DNA from: Paenibacillus tundrae
Lineage (GTDB): Bacteria; Bacillota; Bacilli; Paenibacillales; Paenibacillaceae
Reading direction: 5' to 3'
Assembly: GCF_030812775.1 (NCBI RefSeq)
Contig: NZ_JAUSTI010000009.1
Location: 186,001 to 250,000, forward strand
Length of the DNA stretch: 64,000 bases
Shown: one piece after another, positions 9,198 through 16,318 of the stretch
Numbering within the stretch: the first letter of the stretch is position 1
Layout of the letters: each line of letters opens with the position of its first letter
Program-made: the position numbers and the translations under genes
Notes under the pieces: model-generated
Databases searched by the model: none
The model's input: only the letters and a program-made list of their open reading frames with translations
Told to the model about the DNA's origin: nothing

Positions 9198-10037
9198 ATG
9201 GTTAAAAAACGGGGGATTCAGAAATTCCGGACAGCACTGCTGTTCATTACGATGCTTGTGGTATTGGCAGGATGCAGTACAGGAAATGCCGGGAATGAGT
9301 CCGGATCTGCTTCAGCAGCAGGCGACAGCAAAGTGAAGAAGATCATTGTTGGAACAGGCACGCAATTCCCTAACGTCTGCTTCATTGATGAGAATGGTAA
9401 ATTAACAGGGTACGATGTGGAGCTAATCCGAGAGATCGATAAACGTTTACCAGAGTATGAATTTGAATTCAGCACGATGGATTTCAAGAACTTGTTGCTT
9501 AGCTTAGAAACGAAAAAAATCGACCTCATCGCTCATCAGATGGAAGTCAATGAAGAGAGACAAGCGAAGTTCTTATTTAATGACGAAGCTTATAATATTT
9601 TTCCTAATAAAATTGTAGTAAGCCAGAAGAATGAGGAAGTTAAATCGATTGATGACCTCAAAGGTAAAAAACTGATTGTTGGTGCCACAAGTAATGCGGC
9701 TGTACTGGCTGAGAAATGGAATGCTGCAAATGGCAGTCCCATTGATATTGTCTATTCTGGAGCAGGTGAGGATACCATTACCCAGATCAAGACAGGACGG
9801 GTAGATGCAACGATCAGCACACAGTTTGCCATTGATTATCAGAATAAAGCGGTGGATGCTCAATTGAAGACGGTCGGAGATGCACTCTCCAACTCCAAAG
9901 TATACTTTATCTTAAACAAGGATGGAGAAGAGCTCAAAGCCAAAGTGGATGAAGCCCTCAAATCAATCAAGGAAGATGGAACATTAGCTAAACTGAGCAC
10001 AGAGTGGCTGGGCGCTGACTATACAGTTGAAGAGTAG
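9198..10037 (+). CDS. Amino-acid ABC transporter substrate-binding lipoprotein (cystine-type)
   Basis: This lipoprotein of about 279 residues has lipobox LAGC (Cys26) and an SBP_bac_3 fold. Visible family segments are NVCFIDENGKLTGYDVELIR (about 58-78), KNLLLSLETKKIDLIAHQME and GKKLIVGATSNAAVLAEKWN. ATG 9198 is preferred over in-frame TTG 9192 because GGAGGAG (9184-9190) gives 7-base spacing. It heads a four-gene importer with two permeases and an ATPase, the same composition as B. subtilis TcyJ-TcyL-TcyM-TcyN. The specificity for cystine or a related sulfur amino acid is inferred from that layout. Confidence 0.88.
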   Translation: MVKKRGIQKFRTALLFITMLVVLAGCSTGNAGNESGSASAAGDSKVKKIIVGTGTQFPNVCFIDENGKLTGYDVELIREIDKRLPEYEFEFSTMDFKNLLLSLETKKIDLIAHQMEVNEERQAKFLFNDEAYNIFPNKIVVSQKNEEVKSIDDLKGKKLIVGATSNAAVLAEKWNAANGSPIDIVYSGAGEDTITQIKTGRVDATISTQFAIDYQNKAVDAQLKTVGDALSNSKVYFILNKDGEELKAKVDEALKSIKEDGTLAKLSTEWLGADYTVEE

Positions 10038-10061
10038 TCTGAGAAAGGTGTGCAGACGGTA

Positions 10062-10805
10062 ATGGGAAAAGCATTCGATCTATCATTGGTTCTGGATTTT
10101 GTCCCGGAACTGCTACGATATTTGCATATAACATTGATTGTGCTAGGTGGTTCAATCGTGCTCGGGTTGGTTGGAGGCGTCTTGCTCGCTGTTCCAAGGT
10201 TATACCGGATTCCAGTATTAAGTCAGGTGGCCACCCTGTACATTTCGTTCATGCGGGGCACACCGATCCTAATTAAGCTGTTTCTGGTGTACTACGGTCT
10301 TCCTGAATTGCTCAAACCGATTGGTATCGACCTATCCAGAACCGATCCCCTATTGTTCGTTATTGTCACCTATGCCTTGAGTGATGCAGCATCCTTCGCC
10401 GAGATCTTCCGGGGTGCTGTGAAGAGTGTCGACAAAGGGCAGACCGAAGCTGCATATGCAGCGGGCATGACCTCCTTCCAGTCTTTTCGCCGTATCGTTG
10501 TACCTCAGGCGCTCATTATTGCTTTTCCGAACATGGCCAATACGTTGATTGGTTCGTTGAAGGATACGTCACTCGCGTTCTCCATTGGAGTTATGGATAT
10601 GGTCGGCAGGGGGCAGACGTTAATCTCAGCCACCTCCCATGCCCTTGAGGTGTACATCAGTTTATCCATCGTGTATTACGTTATTGTCATTGTACTTGAA
10701 AAAGGCTTCGCTCAGGCTGAGCGTAGATTGCAGCGCCATGAACGCAAGAGTGTCGTACACAAACCGGTGGTTCGAGCGGAACGCCTGAAACGAATAGCGG
10801 GGTGA
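10062..10805 (+). CDS. Amino-acid ABC transporter permease 1 (TcyL/HisM-type)
   Basis: This polar-amino-acid permease has about 247 residues and five predicted membrane helices. The N-terminal family segment FMRGTPILIKLFLVYYGLPE is followed by the EAA loop EAAYAAGMTSFQSFRRIVVP. ATG 10062 has AAAGGTG upstream, and in-frame GTG 10050 lies inside that site. A basic C-terminal tail follows the last helix. The next permease starts 4 bp downstream. The two permeases probably form a heterodimer. Confidence 0.9.
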   Translation: MGKAFDLSLVLDFVPELLRYLHITLIVLGGSIVLGLVGGVLLAVPRLYRIPVLSQVATLYISFMRGTPILIKLFLVYYGLPELLKPIGIDLSRTDPLLFVIVTYALSDAASFAEIFRGAVKSVDKGQTEAAYAAGMTSFQSFRRIVVPQALIIAFPNMANTLIGSLKDTSLAFSIGVMDMVGRGQTLISATSHALEVYISLSIVYYVIVIVLEKGFAQAERRLQRHERKSVVHKPVVRAERLKRIAG

Positions 10806-10809
10806 GCAT

Positions 10810-11520
10810 ATGTCTATTGATCTTCAATTTATTTACACGTCCTTTTTCCAAATTCTAAAGGCGTTGCCACTTACGCTTGTCATTACGATCGTTCCGTTGA
10901 TTGCAGGCTTCGGGATTGGTCTGGCAACGGCCCTAATTCGCATATATCGGGTACCTTGGATTCATCGCATTGCTGCTTTTTACGTCTCCTTCTTACGTGG
11001 AACGCCAATGCTGATGCACTTGTTCCTTATCTATTATGGAATTCCGATGATCATCGATAAATTGGCTGAACGTTATCAATGGGCTTTTCAATCGTCATCT
11101 ATTCCGATTCTTGTATTTGTACTGATTGCTTTCTCCCTGACGGCTGGGGCATACATGTCTGAAATTATTCGTTCTGGCATTTTGGCTGTAGACCCAGGAC
11201 AGATGGAAGCTGCCCATGCCGTAGGCATGAATACCTTCCAGGCACTGAGACGCATCATTATCCCTCAAGCGATTGGAGCAGTGTTGCCGAATTTATGTAG
11301 CATGTTTGTTGGGTTCCTACATGGTTCTACACTTGCATTTACCGTCTCTCAGATGGATATTCTCGGCAAAGCGGACGTTGTGGCATCGGTCAGCTTGAAA
11401 TTTCTAGAAGCCTTTATTGCCGCAGCATTGATCTATTGGGGACTAACCATCATTGCTGAGCGAATCACTGCTCTGCTTGAACGTCGGGTTGCCGTGTACA
11501 GCAAAGGAGGCGTATCATGA
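10810..11520 (+). CDS. Amino-acid ABC transporter permease 2 (TcyM/HisQ-type)
   Basis: This 236-residue permease is homologous to its neighbour, with [20 protein letters not shown] near residues 62-81 and the EAA loop [20 protein letters not shown]. The ribosome binding site GGGGTGAG overlaps the end of the first permease. The stop overlaps the ATPase start (ATGA), which indicates coupled translation and fixed stoichiometry. Confidence 0.9.
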   Translation: MSIDLQFIYTSFFQILKALPLTLVITIVPLIAGFGIGLATALIRIYRVPWIHRIAAFYVSFLRGTPMLMHLFLIYYGIPMIIDKLAERYQWAFQSSSIPILVFVLIAFSLTAGAYMSEIIRSGILAVDPGQMEAAHAVGMNTFQALRRIIIPQAIGAVLPNLCSMFVGFLHGSTLAFTVSQMDILGKADVVASVSLKFLEAFIAAALIYWGLTIIAERITALLERRVAVYSKGGVS

Positions 11521-12269
11521 TTTCACTAACGAACATACACAAGACGTTTGGGAAGCAGGAAGTATTAAAGGGTATTGATCTGACGGTGGAGCAGGGGGAC
11601 GTTGTAGCGATTCTTGGCCCTAGTGGATCAGGCAAAACGACACTGCTGCGCTGCGTCAATTTTCTTGAACGAGCAGATGAAGGCAAGGTTCAGATCAGTG
11701 GGTTGACCGTCGATTGTGAGCATGCACGCAAACATGATATTGTGCAGCTTCGGCGCAAGACGGCAATGGTTTTCCAGCATTATAATTTGTTCAAACACAA
11801 AACAGTGCTCGATAATGTGACGGAAGGGCTGATAGTGGCTCAAAAAGTTCCCAAAGCTGAGGCCAAGGCGCGTGCGCTGCGTGTATTAGAACAAGTTGGA
11901 CTTGCTGCTAAGGTGAATGAATATCCGAGCATGTTGTCTGGTGGACAGCAGCAACGTGTTGGCATCGCTCGTGCACTGGCATTGAATCCAGAGGTTATTC
12001 TATTTGATGAACCGACCTCGGCACTTGACCCTGAATTAGTAGGTGAAGTCCTCTCTGTTATACGTTCTATCGCCCAACAGGGGATTACAATGGTCGTTAT
12101 CACCCATGAGATGGGGTTTGCTCGCGAAGTTGCGAACCGTGTCATCTTCATGGATGGAGGCGTTATTGTCGAAGAAGGGACGCCAGAGGATATTTTTGTA
12201 CGACCTAAGCAGGAACGAACGAGACAATTCCTCAGCCGATATTCCTCCGATTGGAGTTACGTCATCTGA
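11517..12269 (+). CDS. Amino-acid ABC transporter ATP-binding protein (TcyN/GlnQ-type)
   Basis: This 250-residue ATPase has Walker A GPSGSGKT (about 34-41), a Q-loop at MVFQHYNLF, signature LSGGQQQR, Walker [14 protein letters not shown] and the switch His in [10 protein letters not shown]. It powers uptake through the two preceding permeases. AAAGGAGG lies 9 bases upstream. The operon ends at the terminator that begins 33 bp downstream. Confidence 0.93.
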   Translation: MISLTNIHKTFGKQEVLKGIDLTVEQGDVVAILGPSGSGKTTLLRCVNFLERADEGKVQISGLTVDCEHARKHDIVQLRRKTAMVFQHYNLFKHKTVLDNVTEGLIVAQKVPKAEAKARALRVLEQVGLAAKVNEYPSMLSGGQQQRVGIARALALNPEVILFDEPTSALDPELVGEVLSVIRSIAQQGITMVVITHEMGFAREVANRVIFMDGGVIVEEGTPEDIFVRPKQERTRQFLSRYSSDWSYVI

Positions 12270-12292
12270 TGATATAGGCGCAAGCTGGAGTA

Positions 12293-12319
12293 ACTGACAC
12301 TCCCGGCCCGGCATATGCT
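12293..12319 (+). promoter_or_regulatory. Possible sigma-K promoter for the small spore-gene operon
   Basis: AC (12293-12294), 17 bp, then CATATGCT (12312-12319) fits the sigma-K pattern AC-N16-17-CATAnnnT. It lies inside the terminator of the preceding operon and about 75 bp before the first gene of the spore cluster. The consensus is short, so this is tentative. Confidence 0.3.
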
Positions 12320-12352
12320 GTAGCAGGCAAATGCTGATAGGCCGGGTTTTTG
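12302..12352 (+). terminator. Terminator of the amino-acid ABC operon
   Basis: CCCGGCC (12303 onward) pairs with GGCCGGG, with GCAT/ATGC pairing inside, and is followed by TTTTTG. Confidence 0.85.
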
Positions 12353-12391
12353 TATGGGTTGAAGCAGGCCGTGACGGCAAGGAGGAGGAGC

Positions 12392-12679
12392 ATGCAGAGC
12401 AAAGTCGATGAAATACTCACACATATTGCACATTCTCATCAGCAGCTTGCGCGCGTATTAGATGCTAAACGTCAGGTTGCTGTGCGCATGTCTGAAATTA
12501 TTAATCATTTGCCGGATATGGAACCAGAGCTTGATGGTGTCGAAGGCATGCTGGACAGTTCAGGACAGATCAACAAAAGCATTATCTCTTACTTGGGAGG
12601 TCTTGCTGATCTAGAGGAAGCTGTAGCGGAAACGCTAAGTCAGGTCATGCGGGAAATCGCAGGCCAAGAAGAAGAATAA
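12392..12679 (+). CDS. Small helical protein A of the spore-glycosylation island
   Basis: This 95-residue protein starts at ATG 12392 directly after GGAGGAGGAG. An in-frame upstream extension has no ribosome binding site. It is predicted to be nearly all helical, with an N-terminal motif ILTHIAHSHQQLARVLDAKR that closely resembles ESIAHSQQALARILDSV in the protein at 13041. There are no cysteines, no signal peptide and no membrane segment. It heads a run of four small genes that precede CgeB-like glycosyltransferases. Its family name is not recognised. It may be an analogue of the small CgeA/CgeC-type proteins of the Bacillus spore crust, by position only. Confidence 0.75.
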   Translation: MQSKVDEILTHIAHSHQQLARVLDAKRQVAVRMSEIINHLPDMEPELDGVEGMLDSSGQINKSIISYLGGLADLEEAVAETLSQVMREIAGQEEE

Positions 12680-12702
12680 GCCCGGAAGGCGGGTGAACGA
12701 AC

Positions 12703-13044
12703 ATGAGTAGAGAGCAAAGCCTTATTCTCATGCTGGATGCTGCAGCCAAAATGCAATGGAACATTGCACTGATTTTGGAAGCGAAGGCCATTGAAGCAGA
12801 GAAAGTGCGAAATTGGACACTCAATCATCTAAACGGGGAAACCTTTGTGACCCATGGCGATCAAGTCGCAGAGCCACTGAAGATGCATGAGCAATTGGTT
12901 GAGATGTTGGAAGGGCTAACTCGGATGGAAACGGGACTCTGTAACAACTTAAAAGCTGTCATGATACAGGATGAGGGTGGAGACAGCGGCGGTATGGATG
13001 GTGGCATGTTTGGCGGTATGGATCTGGGGGATATCGGAAAATGA
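12703..13044 (+). CDS. Small helical protein B with Gly/Met/Asp-rich tail
   Basis: This 113-residue protein begins behind a GGCGGGTGAAC spacer. Its N-terminal helix (LILMLDAAAKMQWNIALILE) aligns by spacing with the HSxQxLARxLD helix of its neighbours. A central helical region follows, then a C-terminal tail of repeated GGM units with Asp (about 96-113). Its stop overlaps the start of the next gene (ATGA). It is probably a structural or adaptor protein in the spore outer layer. The function is unknown. Confidence 0.75.
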   Translation: MSREQSLILMLDAAAKMQWNIALILEAKAIEAEKVRNWTLNHLNGETFVTHGDQVAEPLKMHEQLVEMLEGLTRMETGLCNNLKAVMIQDEGGDSGGMDGGMFGGMDLGDIGK

Positions 13045-13337
13045 GTCTGTTGCGACGTGAGCAGGAGGCGAAACTGGCCCTTATTGAATCTATTGCGCAT
13101 AGTCAGCAGGCGCTGGCTCGTATTCTGGACAGCGTCGCCAGCGTATCTGCTCATTCAGAGGTATCTGCCCGAAATCTTGCCGAGAACATCCGTATACTAA
13201 GTCGCTACCAAGAAGAAATGTCTCGTATGGCGACGGGGATTCGATTAGCTCGTATTCGGTATGGTGAGCCGGGACTGCCCTGGCTCAAACACCCAGACTA
13301 TGCAATCCGCATCGTTCGGGATCTACAGGAGGAATGA
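13041..13337 (+). CDS. Small helical protein C, paralogue of the protein at 12392
   Basis: This 98-residue helical protein overlaps the preceding gene by four bases. Its first 35 residues (LIESIAHSQQALARILDSVA) clearly match the protein at 12392. The C-terminal part is basic (GIRLARIRYGEPGLPWLKHP) and unlike its relatives. There is no signal or membrane segment. The three small genes are likely ancient duplicates that assemble together. Confidence 0.75.
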   Translation: MSLLRREQEAKLALIESIAHSQQALARILDSVASVSAHSEVSARNLAENIRILSRYQEEMSRMATGIRLARIRYGEPGLPWLKHPDYAIRIVRDLQEE

Positions 13338-13341
13338 TGAT

Positions 13342-13686
13342 ATGTTGAAGAAGAAAAAAGCACGATTAAGAACGAAACGTGCACTTTTGGCTCGTGGAGC
13401 CCGTCTGCGCAGAATTCGTAAGCTTCGCGCCCTCAAAGGGAAACGAGTAGTACACAAACGCACCCTCAAAGGACGTAGTGCGTGGCCTAAAAAAAAGAAA
13501 CGTGTGGTACGCCGGCATCGGAGTGTAAAACAAGCAGCACAACCATTCGTCCCGGCTACCCCTACCGATCCAAACCCGGACAACGCGTACAGCCAAGGAT
13601 ACACCGAGGCGTACAACGAGGGATTCAACGCGGGTTTCGCCAAGGGATTCGAGGACGGACATCAGTTAGCTTACAAGGCACAATAA
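13342..13686 (+). CDS. Very basic protein with C-terminal aromatic-x-x-Gly tetrads
   Basis: This 114-residue protein starts at ATG 13342 behind AGGAGG. Residues 1-62 are about half Lys/Arg (for example KKKKARLRTKR and WPKKKKRVVRRHRSV). A Pro/Thr linker follows (about 66-82). Residues 83-114 form eight consecutive four-residue units: YSQG, YTEA, YNEG, FNAG, FAKG, FEDG, HQLA, YKAQ. This glycine-zipper periodicity resembles the GxxxG repeat helices of FliH/YscL. The same 4-residue glycine periodicity recurs at the N-termini of the next two proteins. It may be an assembly scaffold in the spore coat or crust. A terminator follows. Confidence 0.8.
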   Translation: MLKKKKARLRTKRALLARGARLRRIRKLRALKGKRVVHKRTLKGRSAWPKKKKRVVRRHRSVKQAAQPFVPATPTDPNPDNAYSQGYTEAYNEGFNAGFAKGFEDGHQLAYKAQ

Positions 13687-13707
13687 CCGAGTAACTCTAA
13701 AAGACAT

Positions 13708-13740
13708 TAGCCCGGGAGGAACTTTCTTCCCGGGCTATTT
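13708..13740 (+). terminator. Terminator after the small spore-gene run
   Basis: TAGCCCGGGAGGAA pairs with TTCCCGGGCTA over a short loop, then ATTTG. It separates the small-protein operon from the CgeB-like genes. Confidence 0.8.
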
Positions 13741-13910
13741 GCTTGGCCGCATAAGCGGACATGCCCGTACAGGCGGATGTGGAGGGCAAGCGCCAATTTT
13801 ACGCCGTGCAGGACACCCGTCCATGATGCATCTGACCCCGGGGCATATCCTTTAGAGGGAACACCAATCTCGGGGAGAAGCTGAAGAGGTATCTCCTGAA
13901 GGAAGACAGG

Positions 13911-15005
13911 GTGAAGAATGTGGCGAAGAAACGACACCGCGCGCTCAGCGAAGCGGAGGTAGCATACCGCGGCGGATATGCAGAAGGCCGCCGATTCGGC
14001 GGTTGTCAGGCCATGTTGGAGCGCGTTCAACCGGTTGAGCCAGCGAAGCGTGATATGAAGGTGCTTTATATCCCACAGGGATTCGATGCCATTGATGGAG
14101 GTATCATCGAAGCGCTGCAGCAGTCTGTTCGGGAGTGTGTTGTCGGAACGTCGACAACGATGCTGCAGGAAGCGAGCGAGCATCGACCTGATGTTGTGTT
14201 GGTCATGAACGGATTACATGTATTTCCGGCAGATCACTTGGAGCAAGTAGATGGCATACGTGCACTCGGCATTCGAACAGCCATCTGGTTCGTGGATGAC
14301 CCGTACTTTACCGAGGATACGGTTCACATCTGCCAACATTATGATGTTGTGTTTACCCATGAGGAAGCTGCGATTCCCTTTTATCAAGCTCATGGAGCAC
14401 GAAGCGTCATCTATTTACCACTTGCGGTGAATCCGGGTCTGTTCCAGCCACGACGTATCGAACCACAGCATCAATATGACATTTGTTTTATCGGTACAGG
14501 GTTCTGGAATCGAATTGCCTTGTTCGATGAACTCGCTCCATTTCTGGCGGATAAGAAGGTGTTTATGGCAGGTAGCCAATGGAATCGGCTGACTCGTTTG
14601 GATATTCTCGGTCGTTTCATCCGTGAAGGATGGCTTGATCCCGGAGCAACAGTGGACTATTACAACGGGGCAAAAATTGTGATCAATGTCCATCGAACGT
14701 GCCAGAACGGCGAGGATAATCGAAATACGCATCATCTAGAAGGTCGATCGATCAATCCGCGCACTTACGAGATCAATGCGTGTGGCACGATGCAGATTAC
14801 GGATGCGCGCAGTGACCTTTCACGGTATTACCGGCCAGGTTATGACATCGAAACCTTCACCACAGCAGCCGAGCTCCAGCACAAAATTAGTTATTACCTC
14901 CAGCATCATAAGGAACGTGAAGCGATCGCCTGGCGCGGGCTGCTCACAACGTTGAACCAGCATACTTTTACCCACCGCATGGTGCAATTGCTGGGACATC
15001 TGTAA
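13911..15005 (+). CDS. CgeB-like spore-surface glycosyltransferase 1
   Basis: This 364-residue protein has the CgeB/DUF3880 plus GT1-like two-Rossmann layout. Segments include PDVVLVMNGLHVFPADHLEQ, AIWFVDDPYFTEDT (about 125-138), YNGAKIVINVHRTCQNGEDN and RTYEINACGTMQITDARSDL near the end. The GTG start has GGAAG 5 bases upstream. A short N-terminal leader (residues 10-30) carries YRGG-YAEG-RRFG tetrads that mirror the basic protein just upstream. CgeB in B. subtilis acts in late maturation of the spore outer layer. The sugar donor is unknown. Confidence 0.85.
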   Translation: MKNVAKKRHRALSEAEVAYRGGYAEGRRFGGCQAMLERVQPVEPAKRDMKVLYIPQGFDAIDGGIIEALQQSVRECVVGTSTTMLQEASEHRPDVVLVMNGLHVFPADHLEQVDGIRALGIRTAIWFVDDPYFTEDTVHICQHYDVVFTHEEAAIPFYQAHGARSVIYLPLAVNPGLFQPRRIEPQHQYDICFIGTGFWNRIALFDELAPFLADKKVFMAGSQWNRLTRLDILGRFIREGWLDPGATVDYYNGAKIVINVHRTCQNGEDNRNTHHLEGRSINPRTYEINACGTMQITDARSDLSRYYRPGYDIETFTTAAELQHKISYYLQHHKEREAIAWRGLLTTLNQHTFTHRMVQLLGHL

Positions 15006-15115
15006 ATGTAACTTCTATAAGTGGTTTTTTTTCAAAAGCCTGTTTTGCAACGTTTGGAGCGCATATGAGGAGAACGATTACGGTGATGTAATTTGATATG
15101 AGAAGGAGTGGCGGT

Positions 15116-16255
15116 ATGTCTATCAAACACAGAAAGAACAAGCAATTCCATGCGCCTGTGCTTAGTTTGGCAGATCAGGCTCGCAAGAATGGACAGCATG
15201 CCGGATACGATGCGGGGAAAGAAGAAGGATATCTGCGTGGTCGTGCCAACTATATCGTCAATTGCGCACAGGAGCCGCTGCCGTTTCGCCCCATCCACGT
15301 CCTGTACGTATCTTCAGGCAAAGGTTTCCCATATTCACCTCTTGATGAAGCCATCATGGCTACACTCCATAGCATGGTGTCTCAAGTCACATTAACTGAT
15401 CCACGTCAGCCGGTGTCCGAGATTGCCCTGCAATCGCGCCCTGACCTGGTACTTGTGCTGGATGGCATGGATATTCCAATGGAGCATATTGATGCCATTC
15501 GCCAAGCCGGAATACCGACAGCGATCTGGCTTACCGATGATCCTTACTACACGGATATGACGCTTGAGACTGTAAAACATTTTGACCATATCTTCACACT
15601 TGAACTCAATTGCGTTGACCTCTATCGACAAAGTGGCTGTGCTTCTGTGCATTATCTGCCCTTTGCCGCGTTCACGAATCATTACTTCCCGATTACAACA
15701 CCTTCTCCACTACATCGCGAGGTTAGCTTTATCGGTTCGGCATACTGGAACCGGGTCTACTTCTTCAATCCAATCATGGCACAGCTGATGACACACCAAA
15801 CCGTATTTAACGGGATTTGGTGGGATCGTCTGCCTGACTATACGTCCTATGGCGAGAAAATCGAACTGGGTCGTTGGATGACGCCGCAGGAAACCAATGA
15901 TGTGTACAACGGCACCAAAATCGTGATTAACCTACACCGTTCCCATGAGGATGATTCAGTAAACAATAACCATCTCAAAATTCCACCTGCTTCTCCGAAT
16001 CCAAGAACATTCGAAATTTCGGCATCGGCAACCCTACAACTTACGGATGCACGTGACGATCTTGCCCGCTTTTACAAACCAGGTGTAGAGATCGAGACGT
16101 ATTCTTCTCCTCAGGAGTTGCTCGAAAAAGTGGAATATTATCTCGCCCATGAGAAAGAACGGCGTGAAATTGCTCTTCGAGGCTTAGAACGTACACTCAA
16201 GGATCACACCTATGGCAAAAGAATCAATGAAATGCTGACCATTATCTTTCCTTAA
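15116..16255 (+). CDS. CgeB-like spore-surface glycosyltransferase 2
   Basis: This 379-residue paralogue of the preceding gene has matching PDLVLVLDGMDIPMEHIDAI, AIWLTDDPYYTDMT, YNGTKIVINLHRSHEDDS and RTFEISASATLQLTDARDDL. ATG 15116 is chosen because AGAAGGAG lies 7 bases upstream. In-frame ATG 15098 precedes that site. Residues 23-42 form five tetrads ending in Gly (RKNG, QHAG, YDAG, KEEG, YLRG), an N-terminal glycine zipper shared with its neighbours. It probably acts on the same acceptor as glycosyltransferase 1. It has no terminator before the next gene. Confidence 0.85.
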   Translation: MSIKHRKNKQFHAPVLSLADQARKNGQHAGYDAGKEEGYLRGRANYIVNCAQEPLPFRPIHVLYVSSGKGFPYSPLDEAIMATLHSMVSQVTLTDPRQPVSEIALQSRPDLVLVLDGMDIPMEHIDAIRQAGIPTAIWLTDDPYYTDMTLETVKHFDHIFTLELNCVDLYRQSGCASVHYLPFAAFTNHYFPITTPSPLHREVSFIGSAYWNRVYFFNPIMAQLMTHQTVFNGIWWDRLPDYTSYGEKIELGRWMTPQETNDVYNGTKIVINLHRSHEDDSVNNNHLKIPPASPNPRTFEISASATLQLTDARDDLARFYKPGVEIETYSSPQELLEKVEYYLAHEKERREIALRGLERTLKDHTYGKRINEMLTIIFP

Positions 16256-16318
16256 CTTTATAGCCGGAAGGAGGTGTGCACAGAACCCGTATGCTCGCAT
16301 ACGGCGCTCCGTGCGGCT

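Noticed and set aside
12257..12439. Minus-strand 60-codon frame across the ABC-operon terminator
   Set aside because: It crosses a strong terminator hairpin and the ribosome binding site of the next gene, and has no supporting features.
13323..13643. 106-codon minus-strand frame opposite the basic tetrad protein
   Set aside because: The Arg/Phe-rich product reflects the complementary strand of Lys/Arg codons. The plus-strand gene has a good ribosome binding site and operon context.
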